Positions 24,540 through 32,188 of a stretch of 32,188 nt of DNA are shown here, in pieces; the first letter of the stretch is position 1; each line of letters begins with the position of its first letter. The position numbers and the translations under genes are program-made. A model generated the notes under the pieces. That model saw only the letters and a program-made list of their open reading frames with translations. It was not told the origin of the DNA and did no database searches. Origin of the DNA: Vicinamibacteria bacterium (GTDB taxonomy: Bacteria; Acidobacteriota; Vicinamibacteria; Vicinamibacterales; UBA2999); contig JAICQE010000023.1 of NCBI GenBank assembly GCA_025938035.1, forward strand, positions 1 through 32,188. The letters are read 5' to 3'.

Positions 24540-25674
24540 TTGGCTTTCGATCTCGACGATCTCCAACGACGCTACGACGAGCTGAGCCGCCGCGCGGCCG
24601 AGCTGCGGAGGCATCTTTGAGGCAGCCCGTCTCGACGAACAGCTCGCCGACATCGAAAAGCACATCGGCGCGCCCAACTTCTGGAGCAATCAGGCCGAGG
24701 CGCAGAAGGTCATGCAGCGCCGCCGCCGCGTCGACGATGAGCTGACGCTGCTGCAGACGCTGAAGCGGCGCAGCGACGACCTCGGCGTGCTCTTCGAATG
24801 GGCGGCGGCCGGCGAAGACGTCAGCGCTGATCTGCAGCGCAGCCTTGACGAGTTCCAGCAGGAGATCGACGCCGCCGAAAGCAAGAAGATGCTGTCAGGC
24901 GAGCACGATCAGTCCAACGCCATCGTGACCATCCACCCGGGCGCAGGCGGAACCGAGTCGCAGGACTGGGCCGAGATGCTGCTGCGCATGTACCTGAAGT
25001 GGTCCGAGCGCAAAGGCTTCAAGCGCGATCTGATCGACTATCAGCCGGGCGAAGAGGCGGGCCTCAAGAGCGCGACGGTCCTCTTTATCGGCGAGGCGGC
25101 GTTCGGGTTGCTGTCGGCGGAAGCGGGAGTGCACCGTCTCGTGCGCATCTCGCCATTCGATCAGGCCGCACGGCGGCACACCTCGTTCGCGTCGGTGTTC
25201 GTGTGGCCGGAGCTGCCGGAGGACGTGGACATCGAGATCGAGGACAAGGACCTGCGGGTGGACACCTACCGGTCGAGCGGCGCCGGCGGCCAGCACGTCA
25301 ACGTCACCGATTCCGCCGTCCGCCTCACGCACATCCCGACCGGCATCGTCGTCTCGTGCCAGAACGAGCGGTCGCAGCACAAGAACCGCGCGAGCGCGAT
25401 GAAAGTGCTGAAGGCGCGGCTGTATGACTTGAAGATGAAGGAACAGGCGGCCAGGCTCGAGCAGATCGGGGGAGAGAAGCGGGATATCGCCTTCGGCAGC
25501 CAGATCCGGAGTTATGTGCTTCAGCCTTACCAGATGGTGAAGGACCACCGGACCAAGCTTCAGGTCGGCGATCCGCAGCGGGTCCTCGACGGTGACATCG
25601 ACCCGTTCATCAAGACCTACCTGATGAAGAAAGCCAGTGGGACGCTGGAGGCTGGAGGAGGAGAAGAGGACTAG
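24540..25674 (+). CDS. prfB: Peptide chain release factor 2 with programmed +1 frameshift
   Basis: 377 aa after frameshifting. TTG 24540 (aggag 8 nt upstream, overlapping the lnt stop) opens 26 codons ending CTT followed by an in-frame TGA at 24618-24620. Decoding then continues in the +1 frame from GAG 24619. The product has the RF2 stop-codon-recognition tripeptide SPF (RISPFDQAARRHTSFASV) and the peptidyl-hydrolysis motif GGQ (SSGAGGQHVNVTDSAVRLTH). The N-terminal helical domain contains IEKHIGAPNFWSNQAEAQKV. The total is close to E. coli RF2 (365 aa). It terminates translation at UGA and UAA, and the shift makes its synthesis self-limiting. Automated callers often begin this gene late (24712) and lose the N-terminus. 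Confidence 0.95.
24607..24620 (+). promoter_or_regulatory. RF2 programmed frameshift site
   Basis: GGAGG (24607-24611) acts as an internal Shine-Dalgarno, followed by CAT and the slippery CTT-TGA. The 3-nt spacing between the Shine-Dalgarno and CTT equals that of E. coli prfB. When RF2 is scarce the ribosome slips +1 on CTT and bypasses the TGA. Confidence 0.93.
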
Positions 25675-25677
25675 CAG

Positions 25678-25800
25678 CTGTTCCCAGTTCCGGGTTCTCC
25701 CTTCCCGGTTCGTGTTCTGATTGTTCGGTTCTCGAAGTTCTGAAGTTCGTCGTTCTCGGCTCCAGGTGCCGCGTTCGTGTTCCCGATCGAGCTCGAACGC
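25678..25800 (-). repeat. GAAC-type heptamer repeat, copy A3
   Basis: On the minus strand the core reads gaacacgaaccgggaag, then ggagaacccggaac, matching A1, A2 and A4. It begins a few bases past the prfB stop and could also serve as its terminator region. The rest (to about 25800) is degenerate gttc/ttcg words. Confidence 0.7.
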
Positions 25801-25822
25801 GCCGAAGCGATAAACGACGTGC

Positions 25823-26165
25823 GCGCGACGCATGGCGCAGCGGCTCGATTATCTCTCGTCGCTCAGGTGTTTCCCGAGGTGCCGGTCCGCCGGTGGGTCT
25901 TGAGTCTGCCGCATCGCCTGCGGTACATGCTGGCGTGAGACCATGCGCTATGCCGGGCGGTGAGCGGTGTCTTCGTCCGTGCCGGCTCGCGTTCCTGCGG
26001 CGTCGTGCCCGGCATGCTGGTGCCCCTGGGGGCAGCGGCGGGGCCGTGGCGATCATTCCAGCGCTTCGGGCGGCGCTGAATCTCAACGTCGATATCCACG
26101 TGCCGGTCCTCGACGACGTGTATGTCGAGGGCGACGGGGGGAGGATCCGCCGGCCGTCGTTCCCC
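25823..26165 (+). pseudogene. IS91-family-like transposase remnant
   Basis: Two pieces in different frames give recognisable transposase sequence. The first, from 25867, reads VFPEVPVRRWVLSLPHRLRY and MLA, then hits TGA (25936-25938) where relatives have Trp (LAWDH). The second, about 25980-26160 in another frame, reads RLAFLRRRARHAG, then GAVAIIPALRAALNLNVDIH and VPVLDDVYVEGDGG. These match the Y2-type putative transposase (PF04986) of IS91-like elements. It has a nonsense mutation, a frameshift and a missing 3' end, so it is inactive. It abuts the end of the HAD gene. Confidence 0.75.
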
Positions 26166-26173
26166 TTAGCGGA

Positions 26174-26878
26174 CTACGAACTGGCGATCAGCCTCGCGGC
26201 TTGCCACAAGTCCGCAGCGTGGCGCTCAAACGAGGGCTCGGCGGCGCGGACCAAGATCGCGTTGGCCCCGAATGCCGCGAGAGGGTGGCAATCGCATTCA
26301 GGGTTATCACCGATCATCCAGATCGGCGCGCCTGGAATCGCGCAGCGCAGCGCCGCCTCGAACATCTGGGCCTGCGGTTTTTCATAGCCCACGAGACCTG
26401 AAGTGATCACGTCGGCAAAGAACTCTCTGATCCCGAGACCGGTCATGATGTCCGCCAACTCGGGCACGTGATTCGAAACGATGACATGCCGCCATCCCGC
26501 CTCGCGTAACGCCGTCAACACCGGCACGACGTCGTCAAACAGCGAGTAGGCGCGAGCGTCGAGGATCTCGGCCCGCAGAGCGTCGAAACCGGATTGAGTG
26601 GCCGCGTGTGACCATCCGCATCGAGAGAAGCCATCGGCGTACGTGGCGAATACTCTCGCCCACCACAGCTCGGGTGTGCTCAGTTCGGGATGGGCCCGAT
26701 TCGGCCCATGCCAAGGCATGTCGTTATTCAGCGCTTCGAACAACGGCCCGGGGAGGTCATCGCACACGATCGACATTCGCTCAAGGAGGCGTCTTGCGGC
26801 ACGTGACCACATCGAGGGGCGCGACACGAGCGTCCCGTCGAAGTCCCACCAGATGGTCCCGCGCGCGCGGTCGCTCAC
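26174..26878 (-). CDS. HAD-superfamily hydrolase (phosphatase)
   Basis: 234 aa from GTG 26878. All four HAD motifs are present: I DFDGTL (Asp nucleophile, residues 12-17), II VSNH, III Lys in YEKPQ, and IV GDNPECD. The cap is helical (subclass I). These enzymes hydrolyse small phosphorylated metabolites; the YEKPQAQMFEAAL and GDNPECDCHPL region resembles phosphoglycolate- and haloacid-type members. The substrate is unknown. The gene stands alone between an IS91-like remnant and a decayed region, so it may have arrived by transfer. AATAAT or TAATAG shortly before the GTG could serve as a -10. Confidence 0.86.
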   Translation of the reverse strand: MSDRARGTIWWDFDGTLVSRPSMWSRAARRLLERMSIVCDDLPGPLFEALNNDMPWHGPNRAHPELSTPELWWARVFATYADGFSRCGWSHAATQSGFDALRAEILDARAYSLFDDVVPVLTALREAGWRHVIVSNHVPELADIMTGLGIREFFADVITSGLVGYEKPQAQMFEAALRCAIPGAPIWMIGDNPECDCHPLAAFGANAILVRAAEPSFERHAADLWQAARLIASS

Positions 26879-27319
26879 GACGTTACTATTATTTCGGCGG
26901 CCAGCCCGCCAGTCCCTACGAATCTTGATGAGGAATGCCGCAGCGTCTACGGTCGCGCCCGCGCGAGCGGCGTTCGCCGCCTCGGCCAGCGTCGACGTTC
27001 TTCAACATGTCGGGCCATTCACCGATGCGATTCCAATTGGCGAAAGTAAGGCTCGCGGTGTTGGGGACGCGCGTACCCACAAGGCGACATATCGCGGATA
27101 GCGCTTCTCGGATGGCACGCGAAGCTACGCAGAAGACGCATTGGACCGGCCGGGTATACCGGGGTTGGCGCATCGGGGCGTCACCCACGTCCGCGGGAAG
27201 GACGGCGTCCACCCCGACGTCGGATTCGTCATCGTCAGGATGATCTCTTTTCCCGCCCGGGAGAGCGGACAACGGGCGCGTATGGCCGTGCCTAGGCACG
27301 GCCGGGAGAGGAGCTCGTC
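26879..27319. other. Gene-poor stretch, apparently non-coding or decayed
   Basis: Open frames exist on both strands (for example 26916-27299 minus), but their products are Arg/Pro-rich, show no domain pattern and are broken in the alternative frames. The only clear structure is the 20-bp palindrome at 27284-27303. Confidence 0.5.
27284..27303. repeat. Perfect 20-bp palindrome
   Basis: GGCCGTGCCTAGGCACGGCC is its own reverse complement. It shares the arm GCCGTGC/GCACGGC with the hairpin at 27499-27516, on the other side of the ankyrin-leader remnant. It could be a recombination or binding site, or a hairpin terminator. Confidence 0.7.
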
Positions 27320-27499
27320 ATGACCGGTCACCGACCTCACCCGCCCGTTCGCGCGAATGCGCGAGAACCCCGACATCGATCAATTGAGACGACGGGCCAG
27401 GGAGCTGCTGGAGGCTATCGCGCGCAGTCGCCAGACGCGATCATCGAGGTGGCCGCCCACCGTCGCACCGCGACGCCTGAGACCTTGGCGCACTTTTAA
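27320..27499 (+). pseudogene. Remnant of an ankyrin-repeat-protein-type N-terminal leader
   Basis: In one frame (27327-27413) the translation reads VTDLTRPFARMRENPDIDQL and then RRRARELLEA. After a one-base shift near 27411-27416 the other frame continues YRAQSPDAIIEVAAHRRTAT and PETLAHF, then TAA at 27497. This resembles the N-terminal segment found before ankyrin repeats or short DUF domains in Acidobacteria-type proteins (P-D-x-x-Q-L-K-R-Q-A-K-E-L-L-x-A). The frameshift and truncation make it a relic. A 59-codon frame from ATG 27320 covers the same DNA but mixes frames. Confidence 0.55.
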
Positions 27500-27516
27500 G
27501 CCGTGCAAGCACGGCT
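27499..27516. terminator. Hairpin after the ankyrin-leader remnant
   Basis: AGCCGTG-caag-CACGGCT, a perfect 7-bp stem overlapping the TAA of the remnant and followed by tagtgtccg. The same tagtgtccg word is at 15077-15085, at the end of the birA operon. Confidence 0.55.
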
Positions 27517-27644
27517 AGTGTCCGAAGCTGTCAGAGTGGTTGCACGCAGCTGACCGATCATGTCACCCAGCGCCATCGCCTCGACGAGCGTATGCCTCTG
27601 GAGGGAGCCCTCCCGCTGAGGTTCCGTCAACCGAACCCAGACGC

Positions 27645-27706
27645 ATGTATGAACGTGAACTTCAGAACACGGACCGGGAAGAGGGAACCTGGAAGGGAGA
27701 ACTGCT
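27645..27706 (+). repeat. GAAC-type heptamer repeat, copy A4
   Basis: The plus strand reads cagaacacggaccgggaag, then agggaacctggaagggagaac, a diverged copy of A1-A3. The flanking sequence 27517-27644 shows no gene that I can support. Confidence 0.62.
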
Positions 27707-27707
27707 G

Positions 27708-27741
27708 AGGACGTCAACTTTGCTCGCCGAGTTGACGTCCT
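27708..27741. promoter_or_regulatory. Inverted repeat overlapping a -35 box (candidate operator)
   Basis: The arms AGGACGTCAACT and AGTTGACGTCCT are perfect 12-bp complements separated by 10 bp. The right arm contains the -35 hexamer of the promoter at 27732-27759. Binding here would block RNA polymerase, so a repressor site is plausible; a transcript hairpin from an upstream start is the alternative. Confidence 0.6.
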
Positions 27742-27759
27742 AACCAGCAGGCGTATACT
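27732..27759 (+). promoter_or_regulatory. Sigma-70-type promoter for the small membrane protein gene
   Basis: TTGACG (27732-27737), a 16-bp spacer, then TATACT (27754-27759). It is 73 bp upstream of ATG 27833 and one of the two best promoters visible in the window. Confidence 0.65.
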
Positions 27760-27832
27760 CCGTGGACCACAGCGGGTGGCACGCCTCGCAACTCATCCTG
27801 GAGGCGTCGGACGGCGTCGAGAGGAGGCACTG

Positions 27833-28057
27833 ATGATCTCTTGGCTGCGCAGCTGCTGGACGGAACGGGTCAGCTACGAAGGCGGTCTTTCCCTGCTGTG
27901 GATGGACGGTCTGCTGCTGATTCCGCTGATGATGGCGGCCTTTTTCTATCCGGTGGAAGCGTTGCTGGCGGCCGGCGGGTTACTGCTCGTGACGTTTCTG
28001 ATTTACGAAGGTTGCGTGCTCTGGAAGCGGCATCACGTGCCGCAGCCGCGGGTGTGA
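27833..28057 (+). CDS. Small membrane protein, two TM helices
   Basis: 74 aa. GAGGAGG at 27821-27827 positions the ATG at 27833; a longer frame from 27776 lacks a ribosome-binding site. Two hydrophobic segments (LLWMDGLLLIPLMMAAFF and ALLAAGGLLLVTFLIYEG) are joined by YPVE, with a basic C-terminal tail KRHHVPQPRV. The positive residues at both ends suggest a helical hairpin with both termini in the cytoplasm. Not recognised. It has its own promoter with a dyad over the -35 box, so expression is likely switched. Its TGA stop is the first triplet of the nonamer array that follows. Confidence 0.72.
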   Translation: MISWLRSCWTERVSYEGGLSLLWMDGLLLIPLMMAAFFYPVEALLAAGGLLLVTFLIYEGCVLWKRHHVPQPRV

Positions 28058-28153
28058 ATCGTTCGAATCGTTCGAATCGTTCGGACCGTTCGAATCGTTC
28101 GGACCGTTCGAATCGTTCGGACCGTTCGGACCGTTCCGACCGTTCGAACGATT
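28055..28153. repeat. Nonamer array from stop codon to stop codon (11 x 9 bp)
   Basis: Starting at the TGA of the small membrane protein, eleven consecutive 9-mers fill the gap: tgaatcgtt, cgaatcgtt twice, cggaccgtt alternating with cgaatcgtt, two cggaccgtt, ccgaccgtt and cgaacgatt. The last ends within the complementary TAA stop (28152-28154) of the penicillin-binding protein. The unit is itself close to palindromic, so many hairpins can form. No other sequence separates the two genes. Confidence 0.85.
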
Positions 28154-30491
28154 ATCCCGCCGGCGGCGGCGTGGCTGCCGGTGTGACAGCCGGCTCGGCC
28201 GGCGCGGCCGCCTGCGGCTGCGTCCCGTTGATGAACGCCTCCATGACCCCCGAATCCAGCGCGACAAACACGATGTTGCCCGGCGCCTCGAACTCAGGAG
28301 GCGCCTTGCGGTCCGCCCGCTTGTCGATATACGCGCGCATGAACTCGATCCAGATCGGCAGCGCCGCCGATGCGCCGGTCTCGCCGGGACCGAGCGAGCG
28401 CTTCTCGTCGTAGCCAATCCACACGCCGACGGTAATGTTCGGATCGAAACCGATGAACCACGCGTCCGTGTATTCATCCATCGTCCCGGTCTTGCCGCCG
28501 AGCGGCCAGTCGAGCGCGGCCGCGGCCTGCGCCGTGCCGCGCTGCACGACGCCGCGCAGCAGGTTCGTCATCACGAACGCCGTGTCGGCGCGAACGGCTT
28601 CGTGCGGCTCGGGCCGATGCTCTTCGAGCAGGTTCCCGTCACGATCGGTAATGGTCACGATGCCGTACGGCGTCATGCGCACCCCGCGGTTGACGAACGC
28701 CGAATAGGCGCTCGTCATCTGGACCAGCGTCGATTCCGCAGAGCCGAGCGCCAGTGACAGGAACGGTGGCGCTTCGCTGAGGCCGAATCGTGTGGCGTAG
28801 TTCACGACCTGGCCAGGGCCGATTTCCTGCATCGCTTTCACGGCCGGGATGTTCCGCGACTGCTCGAGCGCACGTCGGAGCGTCACCGGCCCTTCGAATT
28901 TGCGATCGTAGTTCTGGGGCGAATACGGCGGCTGATTCGGGCCGGCCGAGTAGGACACCGGCTCGTCGATGAACACCGAGACGGGTGTGAACCCGCGATC
29001 GATGGCCGCGGTGTAGACGATCGGCTTGAAAAGCGAACCGACCTGCCGCCGGGCCTGGGTCGACCGGTTGAACTTGCTGCGCGTGTAGCTGAACCCGCCG
29101 ACCATCGCGCGGATCTGGCCCGTCCGGTTGTCGATTGCCAGCAGCGCCCCTTCGATGGCCGGTGCCTGCTCGAGCATCAGCTCGGCAGGCCTGGTTCCCT
29201 GCAGGCTGCGGACTTCGACGTCGATCAGGTCGCCAACCTTGAACAAGGCGGCCGGGGACGTTTTGCGAGTCCATGCGAACGCCGGCCGTGGAAGCTCGAC
29301 TTCGTCGGCGCCAATTCTTACCCGGGCGCTGTTCTCGCCGACGAACGTCACCACCGCGGGAACGATGTCGCCAGCCAGGATCGACTGGTCCCAGCGATCG
29401 AGCGCGAACTGCTCGACGCTGTGCCCTTCGGCGATCACGTTGCGGGCCGGTTTTCGGAATCCGCCGCGGCGCTTGTCGATGCGGCGCAGGCCGCGGTCGA
29501 CGGCGGCGTTCGCCGCTTCCTGCAGCTCCGCGTCGAGCGTCGTCTGTACCCGCAGTCCGGCCTGGTAGAGCGAGTCGGCGCCGTATGTCTCCTCGAGCTT
29601 CTTGCGAATCTCCTCGACGAAGTAGGGCGCGATCGACCGATCCGCCGACGGCTGGCCGACGACGACCAGTGGGGTCCGGGCGGCTTCGCGCGCGCGTGCC
29701 TCTGTGATGAAGCCGTTTTCGACCATGCGCGGCAGCACCGTCGTGTTTCGCCTGGCGAGCGTGCGGTCCGGATTGACGACCGGCGTCAGGCGTGCCGGGG
29801 TCTGAATGATGGCGGCAATCGCCGCCGCTTCCTCGAGGGTGACCTCTTTCGCGGACTTGTCGAAATACGCGCGCGCCGCCGCCTCGACGCCGTACAGCCC
29901 GGGACCCAGATTGATCTGGTTGGCGTACATCGTCAGGATCTCGCGCTTCGTATAGCGCTTCTCGATCTGGATGGCGACGAGGATCTCTTTCGCCTTGCGC
30001 TCGAGCCCGGTGAGCCCCGAGCGGGCAAACACGCCGTCCTTCATGTAATCCGTGAGAAAGAGCGTGCGCGAGAGCTGCTGCGTGATCGTGCTCGCGCCGT
30101 AGCGCTCGCCTTTCACGACGTCGCGGATCGCCGTGATGATCATTCGCGACACGCTGATGCCGAAATGCCGCTCGAAGCCGCCGTCCTCGGTCGCGATGAT
30201 GGCCTGCCGGAGGACGGGAGCCATGTCGTCGTAGCCGATGACGACCCGCCGTTCGGTGGCGAACTCGCCGATCTCCTGGCCGTCGCGCGCCAGGATTCGG
30301 GTGATGGTATGCGGGCGGTAATCGTCGAGCGCGCTGATCTCCGGCAGATCGCCGGCGTAGGCGAAGAGCACACCGCTCAGCGTTCCAAGCGTCGCAGCGA
30401 TGAGGAACAGGAGGACGAGAAAAGCCTGCAGGCCGACCTTCAGCACCAGGCGAGTGCCCTTCGGTCGCGGCTGGTCGTCAGCGAGCGTCAT
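28152..30491 (-). CDS. PBP1A-family class A penicillin-binding protein
   Basis: 779 aa bifunctional peptidoglycan synthase. One N-terminal TM helix (LQAFLVLLFLIAATLGTLSG) is followed by the GT51 glycosyltransferase domain: ATEDGGFERHFG with catalytic Glu102, GASTITQQLSRTLF, and YANQINLGPGLYGVEAAARA. The transpeptidase domain has the nucleophile Ser486 in SLFK (VGSLFKPIVYTAA), SRN in EQSRNIPAVKAM, and KTG at Lys667 (GGKTGTMDEYTDAWFIG). A linker with an OB-like segment lies at about 370-440. The Ala/Pro-rich C-terminal tail ends in the nonamer array. TATACT lies 11 nt before the ATG as a possible -10. It is divergent from dnaK. Confidence 0.95.
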   Translation of the reverse strand: MTLADDQPRPKGTRLVLKVGLQAFLVLLFLIAATLGTLSGVLFAYAGDLPEISALDDYRPHTITRILARDGQEIGEFATERRVVIGYDDMAPVLRQAIIATEDGGFERHFGISVSRMIITAIRDVVKGERYGASTITQQLSRTLFLTDYMKDGVFARSGLTGLERKAKEILVAIQIEKRYTKREILTMYANQINLGPGLYGVEAAARAYFDKSAKEVTLEEAAAIAAIIQTPARLTPVVNPDRTLARRNTTVLPRMVENGFITEARAREAARTPLVVVGQPSADRSIAPYFVEEIRKKLEETYGADSLYQAGLRVQTTLDAELQEAANAAVDRGLRRIDKRRGGFRKPARNVIAEGHSVEQFALDRWDQSILAGDIVPAVVTFVGENSARVRIGADEVELPRPAFAWTRKTSPAALFKVGDLIDVEVRSLQGTRPAELMLEQAPAIEGALLAIDNRTGQIRAMVGGFSYTRSKFNRSTQARRQVGSLFKPIVYTAAIDRGFTPVSVFIDEPVSYSAGPNQPPYSPQNYDRKFEGPVTLRRALEQSRNIPAVKAMQEIGPGQVVNYATRFGLSEAPPFLSLALGSAESTLVQMTSAYSAFVNRGVRMTPYGIVTITDRDGNLLEEHRPEPHEAVRADTAFVMTNLLRGVVQRGTAQAAAALDWPLGGKTGTMDEYTDAWFIGFDPNITVGVWIGYDEKRSLGPGETGASAALPIWIEFMRAYIDKRADRKAPPEFEAPGNIVFVALDSGVMEAFINGTQPQAAAPAEPAVTPAATPPPAG

Positions 30492-30540
30492 CGTCTCGTT
30501 CGAGTATACGAGGCATTAGAGGTGGACGGAGAAAACGGTC

Positions 30541-30770
30541 TCACAGGAGGAACGGAGGAACGAAGGCGAACGGAGGGCCGTGCGATTCGTCGGCGCGCAT
30601 CGCGGCAGGCCGCCTTCGGCGGCGAATCGAGCGGCCGCTGCTCTCTTCGTGAACTTCGTGTCTTCGTGCCCCTTCGTGGGGGGCCGCCAAACTCCGTTCG
30701 TCTCCGTTTCTTCGTTCCTCCTGTGAATCCGTTACCTCCGTCACCTCCGCGCCTCCGCCTCCCATAGCTG
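30541..30770. repeat. Large inverted repeat with nested 9-bp words between PBP and dnaK
   Basis: The outer arms are near-perfect complements of about 35 nt. The left arm (from 30540) starts tcacaggaggaacggagg; the right arm (about 30690-30726) ends cttcgttcctcctgtga. Inside are nonamer-like runs (cttcgtgaa, cttcgtgtc, ttcgtgccc, cttcgtggg) and a perfect gccgcc-ttc-ggcggc hairpin. After the right arm comes another run (cctccgtca, cctccgcg, cctccgcct). No gene is visible. It sits between divergent starts, not stops. Confidence 0.75.
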
Positions 30771-30790
30771 AGTCGAAGATCGAAGAATCT

Positions 30791-30819
30791 TTGACTCCCC
30801 GAGACTCAGATTCGATAAT
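30791..30819 (+). promoter_or_regulatory. Sigma-70-type promoter of dnaK
   Basis: TTGACT (30791-30796), a 17-bp spacer, then GATAAT (30814-30819). Six bases (gacccc) separate the -10 box from ATG 30826. The expected transcription start falls on or next to the start codon, and no Shine-Dalgarno is present. No CIRCE inverted repeat is visible nearby. Confidence 0.72.
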
Positions 30820-30825
30820 GACCCC

Positions 30826-32188
<1,363 letters not shown>

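Noticed and set aside
26916..27299. 127-codon minus-strand open frame upstream of the HAD gene
   Set aside because: No ribosome-binding site or domain pattern; the C-terminus is Arg/Gly low complexity, consistent with non-coding DNA.
27496..27717. Minus-strand 73-codon frame (contains LQRHTLVEAMALGDMIGQL)
   Set aside because: The middle looks protein-like, but the start lies in repeat copy A4 and the end in the hairpin; no family is recognised, so it is not called as a gene.
28055..28153. Possible CRISPR array
   Set aside because: The units are contiguous 9-mers with no spacers and no cas genes nearby.

Overview
The window is high-GC, gene-dense bacterial chromosome. It most resembles Acidobacteriota, probably the Vicinamibacteria side. 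The main pointers are a secreted VWFA-related protein of the type abundant in that phylum, a split methylmalonyl-CoA mutase beside a biotin ligase, a TMTC-like membrane protein, and many low-complexity intergenic repeats. Taxonomy is inferred from gene content only, and nothing was computed.

Layout. 1-682 (-) is the N-terminal part of a short/branched-chain acyl-CoA dehydrogenase, divergent from a secreted VWFA protein (713-2806), a polytopic membrane protein (2817-4475) and a SAM methyltransferase (4544-5194). Glutamate dehydrogenase (5270-6520, -) and a four-helix-bundle gene (6528-7115, -) converge on these. From 7322 to 15079 a tightly overlapping operon encodes both methylmalonyl-CoA mutase subunits, a receiver-domain protein, ValRS, NadC, a biotin ligase and an unrecognised protein. 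An RlmD/TrmA-like RNA methyltransferase (15129-16448) converges on a membrane protein, a PuuD-type amidotransferase and ArgRS (16555-19860, all -). The plus-strand run 19960-25674 holds a V4R-like protein, a secreted TPR protein, a SPOR protein, Lnt, and RF2 (prfB) with an intact programmed +1 frameshift. 25675-27780 is a decayed accessory patch: an IS91-like transposase remnant, a HAD phosphatase, an ankyrin-leader-like remnant and several hairpins. A small membrane protein, a class A penicillin-binding protein (-) and the first 454 codons of dnaK close the window.

How the genes connect. Branched-chain acyl-CoA dehydrogenase, methylmalonyl-CoA mutase, biotin ligase (which charges carboxylases such as propionyl-CoA carboxylase) and glutamate dehydrogenase fit amino-acid and propionate catabolism. 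ValRS, ArgRS, RF2, RNA methyltransferase and DnaK are translation and protein quality control. Lnt, PBP and the SPOR protein are envelope functions.

The most unusual signal lies between the genes. Several intergenic gaps are filled by tandem 7-bp or 9-bp words with locus-specific sequence, often as inverted arms. At two convergent loci the array runs exactly from one stop codon to the other: 81 bp = 9 nonamers at 5192-5272, and 99 bp = 11 nonamers at 28055-28153. A third locus (16446-16557) has the same plan. A perfect nine-unit heptamer array lies in frame inside argS. A separate GAAC-type heptamer element occurs at four places, and two inverted copies flank the four-helix-bundle gene. Several genes also show a -10-like hexamer exactly 6 nt before the start codon, suggesting leaderless transcripts.
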